Source of the DNA: JAJZEO01 sp964350315
GTDB taxonomy: Bacteria; Chlamydiota; Chlamydiia; Chlamydiales; 2-12-FULL-49-11
DNA length: 64,000 bases
Reading direction: 5' to 3'
Assembly (NCBI GenBank): GCA_964350315.1
Contig: CAYGJD010000005.1
Location: forward strand, 1-64,000
In this document: in pieces, positions 1 to 6,304 of the stretch
Layout of the letters: the number at the start of each line of letters is the position of its first letter
How positions within the stretch are numbered: position 1 is the stretch's first letter
Notes under the pieces: generated by a model
Seen by the model: the letters and a program-made list of their open reading frames with translations, nothing else
What the model was told of the DNA's origin: nothing
Databases searched by the model: none
Position numbers and translations under genes: made by a program

Positions 1-1084
1 TAATTGCACTTCCATCAGGACCTGTTTCGATGACAGCGCCAGTACCACCTGTTGCAGCAAGAGCTGACATTCTTGTTTTTCTGATCTTGAAAAATGAATT
101 TAAACCAAGGCCTCCCAAGCCAAGACCCAAAACTAAGAATAAAGCGGTAGGGAAAGCAGGAACAGCTGACATAGCAGTAACAACGGCAGCTCCAATCAAA
201 ATACCTTTTGGTTGAGCTAAGACCTGTGTGGAAATGTCTTTACCAAGGTTGGCATCTACATCATCACTTGAAACACGAGTTGTAACAATACCGGCTGTTA
301 GAGAAATTAAGAGGGATGGTAACTGAGAAACAAGACCACCACCAATAGAGAGAAGAGTATATGTTTTAGCAGATTGCATCGCAGTCATGCCATGCATAGA
401 CATCCCGATGATCAATCCACCGACAATGTTAATGACAGCAATAACAATACCGGCAATAACGTCTCCTTTCACAAACTTCATCGCACCATCCATGGCACCA
501 TAAAGCTGACTCTCTTTTTGTAGAGCGAGTCTTAATTGACGAGCTTGAGTTGCGTCAAGAATACCAGATCTCATATCAGCATCAATGGACATCTGCTTAC
601 CCGGCATCGCATCAAGAGTAAAACGAGCTGCAACCTCAGCAACCCTTTCAGCACCCTTTGTCACAACGATAAACTGAACAATAGTAATGATTAAGAAAAC
701 AACACCACCGACAACGAAATTTCCACCAACAACGAAGTTTCCGAAGGCAAAGATCACTTCTCCAGCATTGGCATGTAAAAGAATCTGTTTTGTCGCTGAG
801 ATCTCAATACCTAATCGAAAAAGAGTCGTAATCAAAAGAATCGATGGAAAGACAGACAAGTGTACAGCTTTTTGAATATATAAAGAGACCATCAAAAGTG
901 AAATAGAAACAGTTAAATTCACGCCAATCAAGACATCGATGATCGGAGGGGGGACGGGGATGATAATCATTGATATGATGACAACAACGAAGAAGGCCAA
1001 GACAATATCACTTGACTTACTAATCACAGCAAGTGCTTTTGATCCACCAAGATAGCGGCTCATTTTATCTAACATGTCTTTCAT
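1..1084 (-). CDS. sctV: Type III secretion export gate protein SctV (FHIPEP family), 3' end missing
   Basis: This is the N-terminal 361 residues of the large inner-membrane export gate (SctV, also LcrD/CdsV), which forms the nonameric ring that receives substrates in the type III secretion apparatus. The gene runs off the left edge, so the cytoplasmic domain is not seen. Several hydrophobic helices are present. The FHIPEP signature region is clear at about residues 145-175: TKGAERVAEVAARFTLDAMP followed by GKQMSIDAD. The start ATG at 1084 overlaps the stop of sctU by 4 bp (ATGA), so the two are translationally coupled. The gene pair matches the cdsU-cdsV order of Chlamydia. A flagellar FlhA is the main alternative, but the chlamydial synteny argues for secretion. 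Confidence 0.93.
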   Translation of the reverse strand, partial: MKDMLDKMSRYLGGSKALAVISKSSDIVLAFFVVVIISMIIIPVPPPIIDVLIGVNLTVSISLLMVSLYIQKAVHLSVFPSILLITTLFRLGIEISATKQILLHANAGEVIFAFGNFVVGGNFVVGGVVFLIITIVQFIVVTKGAERVAEVAARFTLDAMPGKQMSIDADMRSGILDATQARQLRLALQKESQLYGAMDGAMKFVKGDVIAGIVIAVINIVGGLIIGMSMHGMTAMQSAKTYTLLSIGGGLVSQLPSLLISLTAGIVTTRVSSDDVDANLGKDISTQVLAQPKGILIGAAVVTAMSAVPAFPTALFLVLGLGLGGLGLNSFFKIRKTRMSALAATGGTGAVIETGPDGSAI

Positions 1085-2163
1085 TTTCTAAAGATCTCCA
1101 ATATTTCTTCTTCTGCTGCTTGTTCTTCTAGTTTTCCAACCCATTTCAATATTTCAGCGATTGCCTCATACGTCTCTTCCGGTATAAAGTCACTTACATT
1201 TCCCTTATAGTATAAAGTCTGTGCTAATTCAACATTTCTCATAATAGGGATGTTATTATCTTGTGCGATTTGAATAATTTGTTCTGCAAGATTATCAAGC
1301 CCCATCGTAGCTATACGAGGGGCAGGCTCGTCATCTGCCTGATATTCAAGCGCTACTGCGATGTGTGTTGGGTTTGTTACAACGGCTTTAGCTCGGGCAG
1401 TTGCTTGAGGTCCTTCTCGATATGCAACCTCTTGAGCAATCTGACGACGCTTACTTTTCATCTGAGGATCACCCTCAGTATCTTTATGTTCTTGTTTTAC
1501 CTCAAACTTCTCCATCTTCATCTCTTTAGCAAAATTTCTTTTTTGGAAAACAAGATCGAAGATACCTATCATGATAAAAAAGATTCCAACACGTAAGACG
1601 ACCTTCTTCAAGAAAGCCGAAAAGACGATAGCAGAACCAACAAAAGGCATCATGCAAGTTGAAACAATTTCATCAAGAGATGCGTAAATAACTGAGTAAA
1701 TGAGGATTAAAGCGCCGCCGATTTTGAAAATAGACTTCATAAGTTCAATAAACGTTTTAATCTTAAACATGTTTTTCAAATTCGTGACAGGATTGAGCTT
1801 TTTAAGATCAGGCTTCATGGCCTCCATAGAAAAAACAGGACCTATAATGAGAAAGTTTACCAAAACCCCAATTGCAGAAACCCCAACCATAATGGGCATT
1901 GAAGTTGAAAAGATTAAAACCATAACTTCTGCTAAAAGAGAGCCTGCTCGATTAGTCAAATCACTATGTGTGCTGATGCTTTTAAACTGCGTAATCATGT
2001 AGCCAGATAGATATGAGTAGAGGTGAGATGAGAGAGCCAGTATTCCTGAAATGGAAACGATAAAAGTGAAAGCAGCGGGAAAGTCTTGAGATTTAGCAAC
2101 CTGACCTTTCTTTCTAGCATCCCTAAGTTTCTTCGGGGTTGCCTTTTCACTCTTTTCTCCCAA
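1081..2163 (-). CDS. sctU: Type III secretion switch protein SctU (autoprotease)
   Basis: A 360-residue inner-membrane protein of the SctU/YscU/FlhB family, which controls substrate-class switching of the type III secretion apparatus by self-cleavage. The N terminus (GEKSEKATPKKLRDARKKGQ) is the family signature, about four hydrophobic helices follow, and the cleavage motif NPTH sits at residues 264-267, in the usual place. The length is normal for the family. The start is TTG at 2163, preceded by an AGGAAGG ribosome binding site; no better start is available. It is the first gene of a sctU-sctV operon with a promoter at 2238-2266. In C. trachomatis the neighbouring genes are ychF and lcrD; here a lipase has come in between sctU and ychF. 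Confidence 0.95.
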   Translation of the reverse strand: MGEKSEKATPKKLRDARKKGQVAKSQDFPAAFTFIVSISGILALSSHLYSYLSGYMITQFKSISTHSDLTNRAGSLLAEVMVLIFSTSMPIMVGVSAIGVLVNFLIIGPVFSMEAMKPDLKKLNPVTNLKNMFKIKTFIELMKSIFKIGGALILIYSVIYASLDEIVSTCMMPFVGSAIVFSAFLKKVVLRVGIFFIMIGIFDLVFQKRNFAKEMKMEKFEVKQEHKDTEGDPQMKSKRRQIAQEVAYREGPQATARAKAVVTNPTHIAVALEYQADDEPAPRIATMGLDNLAEQIIQIAQDNNIPIMRNVELAQTLYYKGNVSDFIPEETYEAIAEILKWVGKLEEQAAEEEILEIFRK

Positions 2164-2185
2164 GGCTTACCTTCCTATAATAAGG

Positions 2186-2217
2186 TAAAAATAGACACTC
2201 TGTCTACACTACGTAGT
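2186..2217 (-). promoter_or_regulatory. Structured leader of sctU: small hairpin with T-run and 10-bp palindrome
   Basis: Between the predicted transcription start and the sctU start codon lie a perfect 10-bp palindrome ACTACGTAGT (2208-2217) and a hairpin TAGACA-GAG-TGTCTA (2192-2206) that is followed, on the minus strand, by five Ts (2186-2190). The second looks like a weak intrinsic terminator and the first like a protein-binding site. Function is inferred from structure only. Confidence 0.4.
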
Positions 2218-2237
2218 TTAATACAGAAAAAACCACG

Positions 2238-2266
2238 ATTCTACTATGTAGGCGTCATATTTGCAA
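2238..2266 (-). promoter_or_regulatory. Predicted sigma-70-type promoter of sctU-sctV
   Basis: On the minus strand a -35 box TTGCAA (2261-2266) and a -10 box TAGAAT (2238-2243) are separated by exactly 17 bp. The transcript would start near 2231 and have a leader of about 68 nt. Confidence 0.55.
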
Positions 2267-2347
2267 GCTACATCATTTTTCTAATCGTGTAAACTAGTAA
2301 TCACATCTTTACCTAGGCTTAGAGGGTTATTATTCGGAAAATTATTT

Positions 2348-2356
2348 TGTTATAAT
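2348..2356 (+). promoter_or_regulatory. Extended -10 promoter of the lipase locus
   Basis: TGTTATAAT, a consensus extended -10 element, lies 23 bp before the ATG at 2379. No good -35 box is visible 17 bp upstream. The predicted leader would be about 16 nt and carries the AAGGA ribosome binding site at 2366-2370. Confidence 0.5.
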
Positions 2357-2378
2357 AAAATAAAAAAGGAAAATATTT

Positions 2379-2522
2379 ATGACAAATGATCCATCAAGCT
2401 CTTGTTCAAATGATCAGTGCGCATTTCAATTAGCACAAAATTTTGTAGAAACTTCTCTACTTTCAGATGAGGGATTTCCAGTATTTCCTTTTGTTGAACA
2501 AGTGGGAGTGGACTTTAGTTAA
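2379..2522 (+). CDS. Short N-terminal fragment in frame with the lipase (47 aa)
   Basis: This 47-residue reading frame starts at an ATG with a well-spaced AAGGA ribosome binding site (2366-2370) and ends at TAA 2520-2522. It is in the same frame as the following lipase, and the 18 bases between the TAA and the next ATG (2541) encode DTSYWL, which looks like the usual first helix of class 3 lipases. I therefore read it as the original 5' end of the lipase gene, separated by a nonsense codon. It could also be a leader peptide that feeds reinitiation. The only good ribosome binding site in the locus belongs to this fragment. Confidence 0.55.
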   Translation: MTNDPSSSCSNDQCAFQLAQNFVETSLLSDEGFPVFPFVEQVGVDFS

Positions 2523-2540
2523 GATACGTCGTATTGGTTA

Positions 2541-3434
2541 ATGGCAGTAGTTCAAAATGCCTACGATCTTTATAAGGGAAATACTAAAGACTATCTTAAA
2601 GAAGTTACGAATCCTACAAATTTGAAGTGGCATAATCGATTTTCAATAGAATCACCAGATGCTATGTGTGGTTATATTGGGAATATCACTCCAGATTCAG
2701 GTAGCGATGGAATTAATCGTATCATCATTGGTCTAAGAGGGACAAATAGCCTTAGTGAGTGGATTACAGATGGACACTATGGTCAATTGCCATACAGTTT
2801 AGGAACCAAAATTACAGGAAGTATAGAAAATGGTTTTTCAGATATTTATACTCAGAAAGCTTCCTTAATAAAACAATCTCTTAGAGATCAGTTGATAGCC
2901 TTACTGAATAAGACGTATATAAAAGGTGCTCATACAAACAATATAATTTATATTACAGGACATTCTTTGGGTGCAGCTGTTGCAGGACTTATTGCTGCAG
3001 ATCTTTCTGAACAATTTCCAGATGTTGATATTGTCACTTACACTTTTGCATCACCTAGGTTAGGGGATCCAGTATTTTCAAACAGTTTTAAAACATATAT
3101 TGCGCAAAGAGCAGGTAAGTTTGTAAACCAACGAGTATTTAATACAGAGGATATCGTACCTGGATTACCTACTCCAATTATAGATAAATTAATATTTATG
3201 CATACAGACAGTTTTTTTGATATTACACTTTTAAAATCAGATAAAAATTTGATGACAGGATTTAGCTTTACATTGAATAAAGGGGCTTTAGCTACAAATC
3301 ATGCGATGTGTACTTATCTAGAAGGGGTTTCTAACGGATATAAAGTTTGTAGTAGTAATAAAACAAACGCGACTGAAAATAGTTCCTGTAAAGAGTGTTG
3401 CTGTAAAGAGTGTTGCTGTAAAAAGTGTTGCTAA
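2541..3434 (+). CDS. Class 3 (fungal-type) lipase, probably missing its N-terminal end through an in-frame stop
   Basis: A predicted triacylglycerol/phospholipid hydrolase of the alpha/beta-hydrolase class 3 lipase family, 297 residues from ATG 2541. The oxyanion region RGTNS is at 66-70, the nucleophile elbow GHSLG at 140-144 (Ser142), a candidate catalytic Asp204 in NTEDIVP and a candidate His254 in NHAMCTYL, so the catalytic core is complete. There is no ribosome binding site before 2541, and an in-frame TAA at 2520-2522 separates it from an upstream fragment (2379-2522) that has one. The C terminus is a Cys-rich tail of three CKxCC units made by a 15-bp tandem repeat. No signal peptide is visible. 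It lies between sctU and ychF, which are adjacent in C. trachomatis. Expression is uncertain: a fresh pseudogene, stop readthrough or reinitiation all fit. Confidence 0.8.
   Translation: MAVVQNAYDLYKGNTKDYLKEVTNPTNLKWHNRFSIESPDAMCGYIGNITPDSGSDGINRIIIGLRGTNSLSEWITDGHYGQLPYSLGTKITGSIENGFSDIYTQKASLIKQSLRDQLIALLNKTYIKGAHTNNIIYITGHSLGAAVAGLIAADLSEQFPDVDIVTYTFASPRLGDPVFSNSFKTYIAQRAGKFVNQRVFNTEDIVPGLPTPIIDKLIFMHTDSFFDITLLKSDKNLMTGFSFTLNKGALATNHAMCTYLEGVSNGYKVCSSNKTNATENSSCKECCCKECCCKKCC
3387..3431 (+). repeat. Three tandem 15-bp units encoding CKECC/CKKCC
   Basis: TGTAAAGAGTGTTGC occurs at 3387-3401 and 3402-3416, and once more with a single change (TGTAAAAAGTGTTGC) at 3417-3431, directly before the lipase stop codon. 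It gives the protein a tail with nine cysteines in 15 residues. Confidence 0.9.
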
Positions 3435-4532
3435 TCACTTGTTGTGATAGAAAAGAATTACATCGTCATCTTGTACGATGTAATTCTTTCCTTCCATTCG
3501 AGAAAGGCCAGCCTCTTTAGCTGCATTTCTAGAGCCTTTTTCAATAATTGCATCATAAGAAATTACTTCTGCTCGGATAAATCCTTGTTGGATATCAGAG
3601 TGAATTTTTCCAGCCGCGATTGGCGCGGTTGCTCCTTTAGTGATTGTCCAAGCTCTGCTTTCTTTTTCACCTGTGGTGTAAAAAGTGATAAGACCAAGAG
3701 CTTTGAATGAGGCTTGAATTAATCGCGTTAACCCACTTTCTTCAAGTCCAAGAGAATGTAGGTATTCTTTGGCATCATCTTCTGGTAGAGTTGCTAATTC
3801 CTCTTCAAGTTTTGCACAAATTTCAAGAACAAGAGATCCCTCACCCTGAGCAAATTCTCGCACTTTTTCTGTGAATTCATTTTTCATTGTTGGAATATCA
3901 TCTTCTGATACGTTAGCACAGTAGATAACTTGCTTTTTTGTGATAAATTGATAAGCTTTGATGCTTTCTTCTTCCTCAGCAGTGAGCTCTAGAGTGCGAA
4001 GAGGCAATTCTTTGCCCAAGTGATCAACAGCTTTTTTTAAGACTTCGATAGACTGTGGGGTTTCTTTTTTGTTTTTAGCCCCTTTTTCAAGCTTCACTAA
4101 GATTTTTTCAGCAGCATCTAAATCGCATAAAATTAGCTCTAAATTGATCACCTCTATGTCAGAGATAGGATTAATTTTTCCTTCTACGTGAATAACATTA
4201 TCATCTTCAAAGCAACGAACCATGTGAATAATTAAATCTGTTTCTCGAATGTTTGATAGGAATTTGTTTCCAAGACCCTCACCCTTTGAGGCACCTTTAA
4301 CAAGTCCTGCAATATCAACAAATGAGATAGAAGCATGTAAAGTCTTTTTGCTTTTTGTTACTTCAGATAGTTTATCAAGTCTTGCATCTGGAACTTCAAC
4401 AATTCCCACATTAGGATCAATAGTGCAAAAAGGAAAGTTGTTTGCAGCAATCATCAGTTTTGTCAAAGCATTGAAAAGAGTTGATTTTCCTACATTTGGA
4501 AGGCCAACGATACCACATGAGAGATTTGACAT
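3435..4532 (-). CDS. ychF: Redox-regulated ATPase YchF (Obg-like)
   Basis: A 365-residue ribosome-associated P-loop ATPase of the Obg/YchF family. Visible motifs are the P loop GLPNVGKST (residues 10-18), NFPFCTIDPN, the G3 region DIAGLVKGASKGEGLGNKF, the adenine-specifying NVSE (replacing NKxD, which is why the family prefers ATP) and a C-terminal TGS domain. The start ATG at 4532 is preceded by AAAGGA and gives the normal family length; an upstream in-frame ATG would add 35 unrelated residues that overlap ribF. It follows the ribF stop by 1 bp and ends the operon. The last codons form a long hairpin (3452-3489). Confidence 0.96.
   Translation of the reverse strand: MSNLSCGIVGLPNVGKSTLFNALTKLMIAANNFPFCTIDPNVGIVEVPDARLDKLSEVTKSKKTLHASISFVDIAGLVKGASKGEGLGNKFLSNIRETDLIIHMVRCFEDDNVIHVEGKINPISDIEVINLELILCDLDAAEKILVKLEKGAKNKKETPQSIEVLKKAVDHLGKELPLRTLELTAEEEESIKAYQFITKKQVIYCANVSEDDIPTMKNEFTEKVREFAQGEGSLVLEICAKLEEELATLPEDDAKEYLHSLGLEESGLTRLIQASFKALGLITFYTTGEKESRAWTITKGATAPIAAGKIHSDIQQGFIRAEVISYDAIIEKGSRNAAKEAGLSRMEGKNYIVQDDDVILFYHNK
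3452..3489 (-). terminator. 15-bp perfect hairpin inside the 3' end of ychF
   Basis: AAAGAATTACATCGT (3452-3466) and its exact reverse complement (3475-3489) flank an 8-nt loop. On the minus strand the stem is followed by a moderately T-rich TCTATC; on the plus strand there is no T-run. It lies within codons for YIVQDDDVILF, so it could serve as the transcription end of the nusA-to-ychF operon while being part of the coding sequence. Terminator activity is inferred. Confidence 0.5.
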
Positions 4533-4533
4533 A

Positions 4534-5280
4534 TTATTTTTTCCTTTTAAATATAATGATTTCTGTTTCGTTGTCCTGAAAATGTGGAAGAGTTTTATTA
4601 AAGGCGATATTGCCCTCTTTATCGACAGCAATATCAAATTCCATATTAGGTTTAGAAAGTAGTTCTATGCAATATTTGCCCTCTTTAAGAAGGTCATTGT
4701 CAAGGTATGGGTCTGATGTGAGAACCTCGGTTCTAAAAGATTGACCCAGCAAGTTTTTGGCTAACTCTAAATTTCCATCTCTTAGCGCCTTGCGGACCTC
4801 TGTACTTGAAATGATTGTATTTGAGAGGATTTCTTTTGGTATATAATGAACTTCAAAGTTCAAAACATTTGCAATTTCAGCAATCTTTTTTGGGGTCCCT
4901 TCTCGATTTTTTCCAATAACATCACCTTCTCCAAAAAAGAGGTGAGAAAAGGGGAGGCATGTATAAATCTCTTCTAAAAATAAATTGTACGGCATTTGTG
5001 CGATATCATGTGAAAACGGTTGAATCACACAATAGTCAACCCCAGCTTCAGCAAGTAGTTTTTCTTTGTGATCAATCGTTGTTAAACTGGGAATTGTCTT
5101 GTTTCCCTGAAGAATATCAGTAGGGTGGTTTGAAAATGTAAATATGACAGCTTTTCCAAGACTTTTCATTTTGCGTATGAGTTTAGTGTGACCAAGATGA
5201 ACTCCATCAAAGGTGCCAATAGCAAGACAAATAGGCCCCTTAATTTCAGGTAGAGAAGCTATATTGTTTACACGTATCAT
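4534..5280 (-). CDS. ribF: FAD synthetase (RibF N-terminal domain; riboflavin kinase domain not recognisable)
   Basis: A 248-residue protein with the nucleotidyltransferase domain that makes FAD from FMN and ATP. GTFDGVHLGH at residues 22-31 is the HxGH-type motif and ISSTEVRKAL near 157-166 is the second signature. Typical bifunctional RibF proteins are about 300 residues and carry a C-terminal flavokinase domain; here the remaining 75 or so residues show no recognisable flavokinase signature (no GRxLGxPTxN-like motif). It may therefore only adenylylate FMN, or the kinase part is strongly diverged. The gene overlaps the 3' end of truB by 35 bp, and the order truB-ribF-ychF is the chlamydial one. 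Confidence 0.88.
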   Translation of the reverse strand: MIRVNNIASLPEIKGPICLAIGTFDGVHLGHTKLIRKMKSLGKAVIFTFSNHPTDILQGNKTIPSLTTIDHKEKLLAEAGVDYCVIQPFSHDIAQMPYNLFLEEIYTCLPFSHLFFGEGDVIGKNREGTPKKIAEIANVLNFEVHYIPKEILSNTIISSTEVRKALRDGNLELAKNLLGQSFRTEVLTSDPYLDNDLLKEGKYCIELLSKPNMEFDIAVDKEGNIAFNKTLPHFQDNETEIIIFKRKK

Positions 5281-5941
5281 CGATTCTCCGAAGATGAATA
5301 TTATTTTTCTCTAACTCTTCAAGTTTGATGCAATCTTTGATTTCAAAAGGACCACTCTTTACTCGACGGAGTTGAGAGATAGTTCCATAACATCCCAAGA
5401 TTTTTCCTAAATCATCAGATAATGAGCGCATGTATGTGCCGCTCGTGCAATGAACGCAAAGTTTTAAATTGGGGTATTTATATTCAATAATGTCAATTTT
5501 CATCCAGACATTAATAGGCTGACGTTCTATTTCGACACCTTTTCGTGCTAAATCATATAACTTCACACCACCAATCTTTTTTGCAGAAAACATCGGCGGG
5601 ATTTGTGTTGTTGAGCCTTGAAATAGTTGTATTTTTTCTGAAATTTCTTCCAATGTAGGAACAATTGAAGATTCGTTAATGACTTCACCATCAATATCAA
5701 GAGTCGTTGTTTGTTTGCCTAAAAGAATTGTCATTTCATAAATTTTATCATGACCGATTAACTGATTGGACAAAGTCGTTGCTCCCTTGCCAACAAGCAT
5801 AACCATAACGCCCGTTGCCAACGGATCAAGCGTGCCCGCATGACCAATTTTTTGAATGCCCGTGATGTTTCTAAGGACCTTTACAAGAAAAAAAGAAGTC
5901 TTACCTGTAGGTTTGTCTATTAGGAGGATTCCAGAACTCAT
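5246..5941 (-). CDS. truB: tRNA pseudouridine-55 synthase TruB
   Basis: A 231-residue enzyme that makes pseudouridine 55 in the T loop of tRNAs. The catalytic motif GHAGTLDPLATGVM is at about residues 34-47, with the active-site Asp in TLDP, and the family motif KPTGKTSF lies at the start. The length is on the short side (E. coli TruB is 314), as is usual in chlamydiae, where the C-terminal PUA-like extension is reduced. ATGA overlap with rbfA upstream; 35-bp overlap with ribF downstream. Confidence 0.95.
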   Translation of the reverse strand: MSSGILLIDKPTGKTSFFLVKVLRNITGIQKIGHAGTLDPLATGVMVMLVGKGATTLSNQLIGHDKIYEMTILLGKQTTTLDIDGEVINESSIVPTLEEISEKIQLFQGSTTQIPPMFSAKKIGGVKLYDLARKGVEIERQPINVWMKIDIIEYKYPNLKLCVHCTSGTYMRSLSDDLGKILGCYGTISQLRRVKSGPFEIKDCIKLEELEKNNIHLRRIDDTCKQYSFST

Positions 5942-6303
5942 TCTTCAGAAACTTTTTCGTTTTCAATTTTTTTTAGTAAAGAGTCAATTTGCATGAAATT
6001 TTCAATCGATTCATCAATTTTAAAAACAAGTTGGGGGAAATAGCGCAAAACAACTTTTTTAGAGGAGATTGCGGCAATGACACCCGAAACTTTATTTAAC
6101 AAGTCGATTGTCTCTTCTTTTTTCTTTTGATCATCTTCGATTAAGCTAATGTATACTTTAGCATGTCTTAAATCGCTTGATGTATCAACTTCCGTTACAG
6201 TAATTAAAATTGGAACGGGAACATTTTTTAAATCTTGCCTTACAGTTTCTGCAATGACTTCTTTTAAAAGAGAGTTCACTCTTTCTATTCTTCTTCTGGA
6301 CAT
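5938..6303 (-). CDS. rbfA: Ribosome-binding factor A
   Basis: A 121-residue KH-like protein that helps mature the 5' end of 16S rRNA in the 30S subunit. Family features are the N-terminal RIERVNSLLKEVIAE, then VTEVDTSSDLRHAKVYIS and the C-terminal LRYFPQLVFKIDES. The gene is 1 bp downstream of infB and overlaps truB by 4 bp, matching the usual infB-rbfA-truB arrangement. Confidence 0.95.
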   Translation of the reverse strand: MSRRRIERVNSLLKEVIAETVRQDLKNVPVPILITVTEVDTSSDLRHAKVYISLIEDDQKKKEETIDLLNKVSGVIAAISSKKVVLRYFPQLVFKIDESIENFMQIDSLLKKIENEKVSEE

Positions 6304-6304
6304 A

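Noticed and set aside
690..770. Tandem 18-bp repeat in sctV that encodes NFVVGG twice
   Set aside because: The motif FGNFVVGGNFVVG is normal for FlhA/SctV proteins, so it is a family feature and not a new duplication.
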